A stretch of 64,000 nt of DNA from Rhodospirillales bacterium (GTDB lineage Bacteria; Pseudomonadota; Alphaproteobacteria; Reyranellales; Reyranellaceae). Below are positions 27,080 through 35,550 of this stretch, one piece after another. Location: positions 1 through 64,000 of the forward strand of contig WHTW01000013.1 in the NCBI GenBank assembly GCA_009377525.1, read 5' to 3'. Positions within the stretch are counted from its first letter, which is position 1. Every line of letters starts with the position of its first letter. A program made the translations under genes and the position numbers. The notes beneath the pieces were generated by a model that was not told the origin of the DNA, did no database searches, and was given only the letters and a program-made list of their open reading frames with translations.

Positions 27080-28716
27080 CAGGCGCTCCCCTTCATCTTG
27101 CGATAGCGACGGATCAGCGCGTTGGTCGAGCTGTCATGCTCGAGCTTGGGTTCCGCTGCGTCCTCGAGCTCGGGGATGATCCGTTGGGCAAGCGCCTTGC
27201 CGAGCTCCACGCCCCACTGGTCGAAGGAATCGATCTGCCAGATGGTGCCCTGGGTGAAGACGCTGTGCTCGTAGAGCGCCACCAGCTTGCCGAGCGCGGC
27301 CGGCGTCAATTCGTCCAGCAGGATGGTGTTGGAGGGACGATTGCCCTCGAACAGCCGATGCGGCACCAGCCAGTCGGGCGTGCCCTCGGCCTCGACCTGC
27401 TTGGCGGTCTTGCCGAAGGCCAGCGCCTCGGTCTGGGCGAAGACGTTGGCGAGCAGCATGTCGTGATGACGGCCGGGCGGATTGAGGGTGCGGGCGAAGG
27501 CGATGAAGTCGCAGGGGATGAGGCGCGTGCCCTGATGGATCAGCTGGTAGAAGGAGTGCTGCCCGTTGGTGCCGGGCTCGCCCCAGTAGATCGGCCCGGT
27601 GTCGTAGTCCACTGGACCGCCGTCGAGCGTGACGTGCTTGCCGTTGCTCTCCATGGTGAGTTGCTGGAGATAGGCGGGAAAGCGCTTCAGGTACTGCTCG
27701 TAGGGCAGCACGGCGACGGTCTGGGCGCCGAAGAAGTTGTTGTACCAGAGGGCGAGCAAACCCATCAGCACCGGCAGGTTGCGCTCGAACGGCGCGGTGC
27801 GGAAATGCTCGTCCATCTCGTGGAAGCCGCCCAGCATGGCGCGGAAATTGTCCGGCCCGACGGCAAGCATGGTCGAGAGCCCGATGGCGGAATCCATCGA
27901 ATAGCGCCCACCGACCCAATCCCAGAAGCCGAACATGTTGGCCGTGTCGATGCCGAACTTCGCCACCTCCTGGGCGTTGGTGGAGACGGCGACGAAATGC
28001 CTGGCCGTGGCGGCCTGCTCGCCGTTCAGGCCGGCCAGCAGCCAGTCCCGCGCGGCGTGCGCGTTCGTCATGGTCTCGAGCGTGGTGAAGGTCTTGGAGG
28101 AGACGATGAACAACGTTTCAGCCGGATCGAGACCATGCACCGCCTCGGCGAAATCCGTGCCGTCGACGTTGGACACGAAGCGGAAGGTCATGGCCCGTTC
28201 GCTGTAGTGCTTGAGCGCTTCGTAGGCCATCACCGGCCCGAGGTCCGAGCCGCCGATGCCGATATTGATCACGTTGCGGATGCGCTTGCCGGTATGGCCC
28301 TTCCAGTCGCCGCTGCGCAGCCGATCGGCGAACGCGGCCATCTTGTCGAGAACGGCATGAACTTCGGGCACGACATTCTGGCCATCGTGCATGATGGAAG
28401 CGCCGCGCGGCGCGCGCAGGGCGACGTGAAGCACCGCGCGCTTCTCCGAGGTGTTGATCTGATCGCCGCGGAACATGGCGTCGATGCGATCGCGCAGCCC
28501 CGACTCCTGGGCGAGCTGAAGCAGCAATCCCAGGGTTTCGTCGGTGATGCGGTTCTTGGAATAGTCGAAATAGACACCGGCGGCTTCGACCACGAGCCGC
28601 TGGCCGCGCTCGCGATCCTTGGCGAAGAGCTGCCGCAGGTGGGTGCGCCTGATCTTCTGGTGATGCTTCTTCAGCGACGCCCAGGCCGGGCGCAGGTGCA
28701 AAGCCGGTACGCTCAT
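27079..28716 (-). CDS. pgi: Glucose-6-phosphate isomerase
   Basis: Interconverts fructose-6-P and glucose-6-P and so recycles pentose phosphate products to zwf; 545 residues. Seen: [19 protein letters not shown] (sugar-phosphate SIS motif), [17 protein letters not shown], the PGI signature region [36 protein letters not shown] and [13 protein letters not shown]. The start ATG 28716 lies 24 bases after the tal stop, and the stop overlaps the DUF2090 start. Confidence 0.95.
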   Translation of the reverse strand: MSVPALHLRPAWASLKKHHQKIRRTHLRQLFAKDRERGQRLVVEAAGVYFDYSKNRITDETLGLLLQLAQESGLRDRIDAMFRGDQINTSEKRAVLHVALRAPRGASIMHDGQNVVPEVHAVLDKMAAFADRLRSGDWKGHTGKRIRNVINIGIGGSDLGPVMAYEALKHYSERAMTFRFVSNVDGTDFAEAVHGLDPAETLFIVSSKTFTTLETMTNAHAARDWLLAGLNGEQAATARHFVAVSTNAQEVAKFGIDTANMFGFWDWVGGRYSMDSAIGLSTMLAVGPDNFRAMLGGFHEMDEHFRTAPFERNLPVLMGLLALWYNNFFGAQTVAVLPYEQYLKRFPAYLQQLTMESNGKHVTLDGGPVDYDTGPIYWGEPGTNGQHSFYQLIHQGTRLIPCDFIAFARTLNPPGRHHDMLLANVFAQTEALAFGKTAKQVEAEGTPDWLVPHRLFEGNRPSNTILLDELTPAALGKLVALYEHSVFTQGTIWQIDSFDQWGVELGKALAQRIIPELEDAAEPKLEHDSSTNALIRRYRKMKGSA

Positions 28717-28740
28717 TGATCGTTCCCTTGGCGAGAGTGG

Positions 28741-29826
28741 TCAGCTTGCCTTGCGGATCGCAATGCGCTTGGAATCGATGCGCTCCATCAGGTCGTTCCA
28801 GGACTTCACGAACGACGAGGCGCCCTCGTCCTGCAGCCGGGCGGCGAGCGCGTCGATATCGATACCCGCCTTGGCGAAGCTCGCGAGCACCGTCTCGCAG
28901 TCGCCGCCATCCGGCGCGAGCGCCTGGCCGACCTCGCCGTGATCGGCGAAGGCCTTGAGGGTGCCCTCGGGCATGGTGTTGACCGTGAAGGGTGCGGCGA
29001 GTGCCTTCACATAGAGGATGTCGGACGCCTTCGGGTCCTTGGTGCCGGTGCTGGCCCACAGCAGGCGCTGGGTCCGGGCGCCGCTGTTGGCGGCGCGCTG
29101 GAAGCGCGGCGAGGCGAGCAACTCGAGATAGGCCTTGTAGGCGCGCTGGGCGACAGCGATGCCGAGCCGGTTGGTGAGCTCAGCCGGAACCTTGCCGCTG
29201 ACGGCAACGTCCCAGCGGCTGACGAAGAGCGAGGCCACCGAGGCGACGGCCGGGTTCAGTCCTGCCGCGACGCGGCGCTCGACGCCGCGCAAGTACGCGT
29301 CAGCCGCAGCGACGTACTGTTCGCGGGAGAACAGCAGCGTGACGTTGACCGGCACGCCGGCGAAGATCGCCGCCTCGATGGCGGGCAACCCTTCCGGTGT
29401 GCCGGGAATCTTGATGAAGAGGTTGGGCTTGCCGGCGCGCTTATGAAGGTCGACCGCGGCCGCCAGGGTACTGTTCGTGTCGTGCGCCAGAAGAGGCGAA
29501 ACTTCCAGCGACACCCAGCCGTCCACGCCATCCGTCCGGGCAAAGACAGGCTGGAATAGGTCGGCGGCACGGGTCAGATCCGCGAGCGCCAGCGGGAAGA
29601 ACAGATCCTCGGCCGACTTGGCCGTGGACGCCGACTGGGAAACATCCTCGTCGTACATGGTGCTGTTCTTGATTGCATTGTCGAAGATCGTCGGGTTCGA
29701 CGTGAGCCCCGTCACCGAGAGATCGTCGATGTAGCGCTTCAGCGTGCCGCTGTTCAGCAGCTCGCGGGTGATGTTGTCGAGCCACAGGCTCTGGCCGAGA
29801 TCGTGCAGCTTCTTTGCTGGTTTCAT
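28741..29826 (-). CDS. tal: Transaldolase
   Basis: Moves a dihydroxyacetone unit between sedoheptulose-7-P and glyceraldehyde-3-P; 361 residues, the longer TalB-like subgroup found in actinobacteria and some proteobacteria. Seen: GLTSNPTIFDNAIKNS, VSLEVSPLLAHDT, PNLFIKIPGTPEGLPAIE with the Schiff-base Lys139, and VNVTLLFSREQYVA. ATG 29826 overlaps the stop of the upstream HAD gene (ATGA). Confidence 0.93.
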   Translation of the reverse strand: MKPAKKLHDLGQSLWLDNITRELLNSGTLKRYIDDLSVTGLTSNPTIFDNAIKNSTMYDEDVSQSASTAKSAEDLFFPLALADLTRAADLFQPVFARTDGVDGWVSLEVSPLLAHDTNSTLAAAVDLHKRAGKPNLFIKIPGTPEGLPAIEAAIFAGVPVNVTLLFSREQYVAAADAYLRGVERRVAAGLNPAVASVASLFVSRWDVAVSGKVPAELTNRLGIAVAQRAYKAYLELLASPRFQRAANSGARTQRLLWASTGTKDPKASDILYVKALAAPFTVNTMPEGTLKAFADHGEVGQALAPDGGDCETVLASFAKAGIDIDALAARLQDEGASSFVKSWNDLMERIDSKRIAIRKAS

Positions 29827-30533
29827 CGTGTCACCTTCAGGCTGGATTCAAGGCTGCGCGGCGCCGTGCCGAGCCGCGTCAGGTCAAGGTCGAGCAGGTC
29901 GCCGATGTGCTCGATCGTCACGTCCGCCGGCGGCAAGGCGCTGATCACCTTGGCATCGTGCGCATACTGGCCCTGGCGCGGGAACACGGTCGTCACGCGC
30001 GCTCCCCAGACCTGCTTGACCGCGTCCAGAATGCGCAGCTTGTCGTCGACGAGAACGTAGTGCTCGGCCGGAAAGCGCCGCTCGACGTCTTCCAGGGCCT
30101 CTTCCTTGTGGATGTAGATCAGCACGGCTCCGTCGGCGACCTTGGCCAGGCCCGCATGCTCGACCTTGCGCGGCTGGAAGACGACATCGCCGTCCGACAG
30201 GATCACGGTCGGGGCCACGCTGCGCAGCCGCTCCAGCACCTCCAGGGCGTTCGGATAGAGCCGCTCGGCGAAAGGGTAGTCCATGAGGAAGGAGGACATC
30301 GCCAGCAGCTCCACCTCGCGCGGATGTTCGACACGGAAGCGTTGGAGCGCGCCGATATAGTCGCGATAGCCCAACTCCGTGAACAGATCCTCAAGAATCC
30401 TCCAATAGCGGTCGCGGGCAGCGACGCCATAGGTCCGCTCGAGATGGTCCTTCAGGTCCTCTTGGATCCCGTCGTTGTCGACCAGCGTATTGTCAACGTC
30501 GACCAGGAAAACGAGCGGGTGAGGCTGTGTCAT
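29823..30533 (-). CDS. HAD-family hydrolase
   Basis: Haloacid-dehalogenase-type phosphatase of 236 residues with a helical cap. Motif I is VFLVDVDNTLVDNDG, motif II APTVILSDGDVVF, motif III the Lys in FQPRKVEHAGLA, and motif IV YVLVDDKLRILDAV. It is the first gene of the leftward pentose phosphate run and overlaps tal. ATG 30533 is chosen because the upstream in-frame extension to 30674 has no family match. The substrate is unknown. Confidence 0.8.
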   Translation of the reverse strand: MTQPHPLVFLVDVDNTLVDNDGIQEDLKDHLERTYGVAARDRYWRILEDLFTELGYRDYIGALQRFRVEHPREVELLAMSSFLMDYPFAERLYPNALEVLERLRSVAPTVILSDGDVVFQPRKVEHAGLAKVADGAVLIYIHKEEALEDVERRFPAEHYVLVDDKLRILDAVKQVWGARVTTVFPRQGQYAHDAKVISALPPADVTIEHIGDLLDLDLTRLGTAPRSLESSLKVTR

Positions 30534-30778
30534 GCAGCACTTCCATCGCAGCTTCGACGTCCGGTCACCATGCGCGAACAGCATGCCAAAGACAAACTTC
30601 TTTTGTGGCCGTCCGCCGGGCACCGAAGACAGGCTTGACTCCGAGCGAGAGCGCCGACTTGCTTTCATGAACAAAGCCTGAGACGACAGGGCTGGGGGAG
30701 AAACGCCATGTTCGGGAGCGATCGACGGAGCGGTGGAGAAAAGCGGGCGGCTGCCGGGGACGATGGCGCGAGTGGCCC

Positions 30779-32680
30779 GTGGACGTCATGAGCGAGGAGC
30801 GCTCCCGGCCCGCAGCACAAAGCGCAGCCGCCCCGTCCCCATTCCCCGCGATCGCCGACTACGCGTTCCTGTCGAACTGTCACACCGGAGCGCTCGTCGC
30901 CCCGGACGGATCGGTCGATTGGCTCTGCGTGCCGAGGTTCGATTCACCCAGCCTGTTCGGCGCCCTGCTCGACCGCCAGGCCGGCAACTTTCGGCTGGGC
31001 CCGTTCGGCGTGACCGTTCCGAGCTCGCGCACCTACGACCCGGGAACGAACACGCTCGTCACGACGTGGTACGCGCCCGGTGGCTGGGTGGTGGTGCGCG
31101 ACGCGCTCACCATGGGACCGCGCATCGGCGAGGATCGCGTGACACCCTATACCCGACCTCCGGCCGACGACGGCGCCGACCATATGCTGGTCCGTACCGT
31201 GCAATGCATCGAGGGCCAGATCGAGATCGAGCTGTATTGCGAGCCGGTCTTCGACTATGGCCGGACAGCGGCAACGTGGACGCTCTCCGGCGACGACGGT
31301 CGGTCGGCCGATGCCGTCGCCGGCGACCAGAAGGTTCGCCTGCAGAGCAGCATTCGTCTTGGCATCGAGGGCGGCAGCGTGCGCGGCCGCCACACGCTGA
31401 CCAATGGCGAGGAGCTGTATTGCTGCCTGTCGTGGGCCGATGGGCTGGCCGCCCCCGCGACGACCGATGAAGCCAACGCCCGCATGGTGGCGACGACCCG
31501 CTTCTGGCGAAGCTGGCTGGGACGGGCGCGGATTCCCGATCACCGCTGGCGACACCCCATCATGCGGTCGGCCCTCGTGATCAAGGGGCTCACCTACCTG
31601 CCGACAGGAGCCACGGTGGCCGCGCTCACGACCTCACTGCCCGAGACTCCCGGCGGCGAGCGCAACTGGGACTACCGCTATTGCTGGATGCGCGATTCCA
31701 CCTTCACGCTCCAGGCGCTGCACTGGCTGAACCTCGACTGGGAAGCCAACGAGTTCATGGAGTTCGTCGCCGACCTCAAGCCCAACGACGACGGCGCTTT
31801 GCAGATCATGTACGGCATTGATGGCCGCCGCGACCTCAACGAGACCACGCGCGACGACCTGTCGGGGTACGCCGGCGCGCGCCCGGTACGCATTGGCAAC
31901 GGCGCGTTCGATCAGCGCCAGAACGACGTCTTCGGCGCGGTGCTGGGATCCATCCTGTTGCACACGCGGCGAAGCCAGCGACTCCCCCGGCGCCTCTGGC
32001 CGATCGTCCAGTCGCTGGCCGAATGTGCCGCGCGGGTGTGGCATGAGCCGGACCAGGGCATCTGGGAGGCGCGCGGGGCGCCGCAGCACTATGTTTCCTC
32101 GAAGCTGATGAGCTGGGTCGCCCTCGACCGGGCCGCCCGGCTGGCCGAGATCCGCGGCGCCCCCGACCTGACGAAGACGTGGCGGGCTATCGCCGACGAC
32201 ATCCGGGCCGACATCCTGGCCCGAGGCCTGAACGACAAAGGTGTCCTACGCCAGCACTACGGAACAGATGCCCTCGACGCGTCGACCTTGCTGGCGGCGG
32301 TCCTCGGCTTCCTCCCCGCCGACGACGAGCGGTTGCGCAACTCGGTGCTCGCCATTGCCGACAATCTCACCGAGCACGGCTTCGTGCTGCGCTATCGCAC
32401 CGAGGAGACGGACGACGGCCTGTCGGGCAGGGAGGGCACTTTCCTGATCTGCTCGTTCTGGCTCGTCTCCGCGTTCACGATCATCGGCGAGCTCCAGCGC
32501 GCTCGCGACCTGATGGAGCGCCTGCTGCGCATTGCCTCCCCGCTCGGGCTGTACGCCGAGGAGTTCGACGTTGCGACCTGCCACCATCTTGGGAACTTTC
32601 CCCAAGCCTTTTCGCACCTGGCGCTGATCGAGGCCGCCTCGCGGATCATTGTCGCGGAGCGGCTGGAGGAGTTCACGTGA
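30779..32680 (+). CDS. GH15 glucoamylase/trehalase-type glycosidase
   Basis: Inverting (alpha/alpha)6-barrel glycoside hydrolase of about 630 residues acting on alpha-glucosides such as trehalose or glucans. Seen: the N-terminal beta-sandwich opening IADYAFLSNCHTGALVAPDG with VDWLCVPRFDSPSLFGALL, the barrel signature ERNWDYRYCWMRDSTFTLQA, DGALQIMYGIDGRRDLNE, NDVFGAVLGSIL, and the catalytic-base region GREGTFLICSFWLV. No signal peptide is seen, so it is intracellular. GTG 30779 and ATG 30788 are both possible starts; neither has a clear ribosome site. It is divergent from the pentose phosphate run and can feed glucose to it. Confidence 0.88.
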   Translation: MDVMSEERSRPAAQSAAAPSPFPAIADYAFLSNCHTGALVAPDGSVDWLCVPRFDSPSLFGALLDRQAGNFRLGPFGVTVPSSRTYDPGTNTLVTTWYAPGGWVVVRDALTMGPRIGEDRVTPYTRPPADDGADHMLVRTVQCIEGQIEIELYCEPVFDYGRTAATWTLSGDDGRSADAVAGDQKVRLQSSIRLGIEGGSVRGRHTLTNGEELYCCLSWADGLAAPATTDEANARMVATTRFWRSWLGRARIPDHRWRHPIMRSALVIKGLTYLPTGATVAALTTSLPETPGGERNWDYRYCWMRDSTFTLQALHWLNLDWEANEFMEFVADLKPNDDGALQIMYGIDGRRDLNETTRDDLSGYAGARPVRIGNGAFDQRQNDVFGAVLGSILLHTRRSQRLPRRLWPIVQSLAECAARVWHEPDQGIWEARGAPQHYVSSKLMSWVALDRAARLAEIRGAPDLTKTWRAIADDIRADILARGLNDKGVLRQHYGTDALDASTLLAAVLGFLPADDERLRNSVLAIADNLTEHGFVLRYRTEETDDGLSGREGTFLICSFWLVSAFTIIGELQRARDLMERLLRIASPLGLYAEEFDVATCHHLGNFPQAFSHLALIEAASRIIVAERLEEFT

Positions 32681-32822
32681 GGCCGAGCAACGTCCCGGCG
32701 TTGGCGTCGGGAAGGCTGCCCAGCAGGGCAACGAGACCGACCAGGGCGGCCGGCCACCATTCAGCCAAACGGCTGTAGGCCGGGCGGTGGCAGGTCCTCT
32801 GCGATTCAATCTGGAGATACAT
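32673..32822 (-). CDS. Possible 49-residue small hydrophobic protein
   Basis: Antisense to the end of the GH15 gene and overlapping its stop by eight bases. ATG 32822 is preceded by AAAGG. A charged start is followed by WWPAALVGLVALLGSLPDA, a single membrane-like segment, and the frame ends GTLLGLT. No family is recognised. It could equally be a chance frame. Confidence 0.2.
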   Translation of the reverse strand: MYLQIESQRTCHRPAYSRLAEWWPAALVGLVALLGSLPDANAGTLLGLT

Positions 32823-32863
32823 GGGAAGAAGCCTTTGGTGATCGAAACGCGTCAATAATATGG

Positions 32864-32892
32864 TTGAAGATTATGTAATATCTGCCTGATAT
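32864..32892 (+). promoter_or_regulatory. Candidate sigma-70 promoter of a small RNA
   Basis: TTGAAG (32864-32869) and TGATAT (32887-32892) are spaced 17 bases in an AT-rich patch. No coding frame follows; a terminator lies about 75 bases after the expected start of transcription. Confidence 0.4.
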
Positions 32893-32898
32893 TCAAGG

Positions 32899-32975
32899 AA
32901 ATTCCGCAAATACTTAAAGTGAAACTTTACCTTGGCAAGTTTCATGCCCTCAGAGGCTTTTTCCTGAGGTTTTTC
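32899..32975 (+). ncRNA. Candidate small RNA between convergent genes
   Basis: Within an AT-rich patch (29 G or C in the 90 bases 32851-32940, by hand count) in a GC-rich genome. Two competing hairpins can form: TAAAGT-GAA-ACTTTA (32915-32929) and GAAACTT...AAGTTTC (32921-32943). A terminator-like stem and T-run follow. It is bounded by the GH15 gene and the end of the ABC exporter gene. No similarity to a known RNA family was recognised. Confidence 0.4.
32948..32974 (+). terminator. Rho-independent terminator
   Basis: CCTCAG (32948-32953) pairs with CTGAGG (32964-32969) around a ten-base loop and is followed by five T. It could end the candidate small RNA and/or the GH15 transcript. The stem is short. 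Confidence 0.6.
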
Positions 32976-32991
32976 AAATAACTAAGAGAGC

Positions 32992-34746
32992 TTATTCAGC
33001 TGCGGCGGACAGGCTGAACTGCAGCTCGGCCAGCCGCGCGTAAAGACCGTCGCGACGAACCAGATCGGCATGACGGCCGACATCGACGACCTGGCCATGG
33101 TCGACGACGACGATCCGGTCGGCCTTCTGCACGGTCGCCAGCCGGTGGGCGATCACCAGGGTGGTGCGGCCCTTCATCAGCCGGTCGAGCGCCTGCTGCA
33201 CCGCCAGCTCGCTTTCCGCGTCGAGGGCGCTGGTCGCCTCGTCGAGCAGCAGGATGGCGGGGTTGCGCAGCACGGCGCGGGCTATGGCGATGCGCTGGCG
33301 CTGGCCGCCCGACAGCCGCACGCCGCGCGCGCCGAGGTCGGTGGCCAAGCCCTGCGGCAAGGCCTCGATGAAGGCGAGCGCCGAGGCCGTTTCGGTGGCG
33401 GCGCGCACCTCAGCGTCGCTGGCGTCCGGCCGGCCGTAGCGGATGTTCTCGGCCACCGAGGCGGTGAACAGCACCGGCTCCTGCGGCACGATCGCGAGCG
33501 CGCTGCGCAGATCGGCGAAGCGCAGGTCGCGGATATCGACGCCGTCGATGCGGATCGTCCCGGCTTCGGGATCGTAGAAGCGCAGCAGCAGGTTGAAGAC
33601 GGTCGTCTTGCCCGCCCCCGAGGGACCGACGATGGCTACCGTCTCGCCCGGCGCGACGGCGAGGTCGAAGCGGTCGAGCGCCGGCGACTCCGGCCTGGTG
33701 GGATAGCGGAACGAGATTTCTTCGAAGCGCACGCTGCCGCGCAGCGGCTTGGGCAGGGGCTTTGGATTCGCGGCTTCGACTATGGCGGGCGGCTCGGCGC
33801 TGAGCTCCGCCAAGCGCTCGGCCGCACCCGCCGCGCGCTGCAGATCGCCGATGGTCTCGCTGATGGCGCCGCCCGAACTCGCCACCAGCACGGCGTAGAA
33901 GACGAAGGCCGTGAGGTCGCCGGCGCTGATCTGGCCGCTCAGCACGTCGTGGCCGCCCATCCACAGCAGGAAGCCCACGGCGGCGAAGACGATGAAGATC
34001 ACCAGCGTCGTCATGACGGCGCGCTGGGCGATGCGGCGGCGGGCCGCGGCGAAGGCGCGCTCGGTGGCCTCGCCGAAACGCTCGGTGGCGCGCTCCTCCT
34101 GGGCGAAGGCCTGCACGGTGCGCACCGCGTCGAGCGTCTCACCGCCTTCCGAGACCATGTCGGCCATGCGCGCCTGGGCCTCGCGCGACAAACGCCGAAC
34201 CTTGCGGCCGAACAGGATGATGGGCGCCACCACCAGCGGCACCACCGCCAAGACCAGCAGGGCGAGCTTGGGGTTGGTCACCACCAGCATCGCCACGCCA
34301 CCGATGCACATCAGCGAATTCCTGAGCGCCACCGACGCCGACGAGCCGATCACCTGCTCGATGAGCTGGGCGTCGGCCGAGATGCGGCTCATGACGTCGC
34401 CCGAGCGCTTGACCTCGAACCAGGCCGGTCCCAGCCGCACGACGTGGGCGAACAGGTCACGGCGCAGGTCGCCCACCACGCGCTCGCCCAGCCACGACAC
34501 CAGATAGAAGCGCGCGCCCGAGGCGATCGCCAACACCACGGCGACGGCGATCAGCGAGGCCAGGGCGTAGTTCAGGATGTCGGGCCGGCCCTGGGCGAAG
34601 CCGCGGTCGATCAGGGCGCGCAGGCAGGCGCCGAAGGCCAGCACGGTGCCGGCCGCGACCAAAAGGGAGATGGCGGCCAGGATGGTCCGGCTGCGATAGG
34701 GCCGCAGGTACGGTCCGAGAAATCTCAGGCCGGCAAACCGGTTCAT
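32992..34746 (-). CDS. ABC exporter, fused permease and ATPase (MsbA-like)
   Basis: Half-transporter of 584 residues. The N-terminal six-helix membrane domain (type IV exporter fold) includes LAAISLLVAAGTVLAFGA and LALLVLAVVPLVVAPIILF. The ATPase has Walker A IVGPSGAGKTTVFNLL, Q-loop IVPQEPVLFTASVAENI, signature VRLSGGQRQRIAIARAVL, Walker B ILLLDEATSALDAES and the H-loop LVIAHRLATV. It probably works as a homodimer exporting lipids or drugs. ATG 34746 overlaps the cyaY stop (ATGA), a coupling seen in related bacteria. The cargo is unknown. Confidence 0.9.
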   Translation of the reverse strand: MNRFAGLRFLGPYLRPYRSRTILAAISLLVAAGTVLAFGACLRALIDRGFAQGRPDILNYALASLIAVAVVLAIASGARFYLVSWLGERVVGDLRRDLFAHVVRLGPAWFEVKRSGDVMSRISADAQLIEQVIGSSASVALRNSLMCIGGVAMLVVTNPKLALLVLAVVPLVVAPIILFGRKVRRLSREAQARMADMVSEGGETLDAVRTVQAFAQEERATERFGEATERAFAAARRRIAQRAVMTTLVIFIVFAAVGFLLWMGGHDVLSGQISAGDLTAFVFYAVLVASSGGAISETIGDLQRAAGAAERLAELSAEPPAIVEAANPKPLPKPLRGSVRFEEISFRYPTRPESPALDRFDLAVAPGETVAIVGPSGAGKTTVFNLLLRFYDPEAGTIRIDGVDIRDLRFADLRSALAIVPQEPVLFTASVAENIRYGRPDASDAEVRAATETASALAFIEALPQGLATDLGARGVRLSGGQRQRIAIARAVLRNPAILLLDEATSALDAESELAVQQALDRLMKGRTTLVIAHRLATVQKADRIVVVDHGQVVDVGRHADLVRRDGLYARLAELQFSLSAAAE

Positions 34747-35048
34747 TGCGGCCGCCAGTCCAGCGACATGCCCAGCTCGGCCGACAAATGCGCGAGCAGG
34801 TCGGGACCGCCGCGGGTATCCTTCCATTGGCCTGAGGCCGCGTCGAAGGCGTAGTGCCGCGCCCCGCTATGGGGCGAACTCAGCCAAATCTGCCGGGTCG
34901 GTGCATGTTTGTTCACGACCCAGGTGCCGTCATCGCCGTCGACGGTCAGGATGCCGCCCTGCAGCTCGGCATCGGCATGGACGCCGATACCCTCCTCGAG
35001 GGCGGCGAGCAGGCTGTCGGCAAGGCTTTCAAAGGCGGAGTCGCTCAT
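34743..35048 (-). CDS. cyaY: Frataxin homologue, iron donor protein
   Basis: Small iron-binding protein of 101 residues that regulates or supplies iron for Fe-S cluster assembly. Seen: the acidic first helix [19 protein letters not shown], then the beta-sheet blocks [38 protein letters not shown] and [18 protein letters not shown], in family order and length. ATG 35048 is divergent from rpmE. Confidence 0.88.
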   Translation of the reverse strand: MSDSAFESLADSLLAALEEGIGVHADAELQGGILTVDGDDGTWVVNKHAPTRQIWLSSPHSGARHYAFDAASGQWKDTRGGPDLLAHLSAELGMSLDWRPQ

Positions 35049-35190
35049 TGGCTCGGCCGGTCTACAGGCCCGTTTGGCCCCCGACAACCGGCTTCTGGCC
35101 GGGCTTGTCCTCAGCGGACAGGGCCTGTATACCCGCCGCCTTGTTGCGCCGGCCGGTCGGCAATCGGCCCCTATGCGCTGGAGATTGTTC

Positions 35191-35493
35191 ATGAAAGAGA
35201 AGACCCACCCCGACTACCACAAGATCACGGTGGTGATGACCGACGGCTCGTCCTTCGAGACGAAGTCGACCTGGGGCAAGGAAGGCGCGTCGCTACGCCT
35301 CGACATCGATCCAAAGACCCACCCGGCCTGGACCGGCGTGCGCCAGTCCGTCGACCGCGGCGGCCGCGTGCAGCGCTTCAAGGACCGCTTCGGCATGACA
35401 GGCTCGGCAGAAGGCGGCGTCGGCGCGGGCACCAAGTCGACCGGCGCCAAGCCGGAAGCGACCCCAGCTAAGGGCGCGACCAAGAAGAAGTAA
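35191..35493 (+). CDS. rpmE: 50S ribosomal protein L31
   Basis: Large-subunit protein of 100 residues. [34 protein letters not shown] and [14 protein letters not shown] are the L31 core in its alphaproteobacterial form, lacking the zinc cysteines of type-A L31. The last 30 residues are a Gly/Ala/Lys-rich tail longer than usual. ATG 35191 matches the family; the in-frame upstream extension does not. Confidence 0.92.
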   Translation: MKEKTHPDYHKITVVMTDGSSFETKSTWGKEGASLRLDIDPKTHPAWTGVRQSVDRGGRVQRFKDRFGMTGSAEGGVGAGTKSTGAKPEATPAKGATKKK

Positions 35494-35550
35494 GGCCGGG
35501 CTTCTTCACGGCCTCTGTTACACTCCGTCTTCCATCTTTGGGGAGACCGT

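Noticed and set aside
33070-34854. 594-codon plus-strand frame opposite the ABC exporter
   Set aside because: His/Gln/Asp-rich shadow of a GC-rich gene, no motifs; the minus strand has full ABC signatures.
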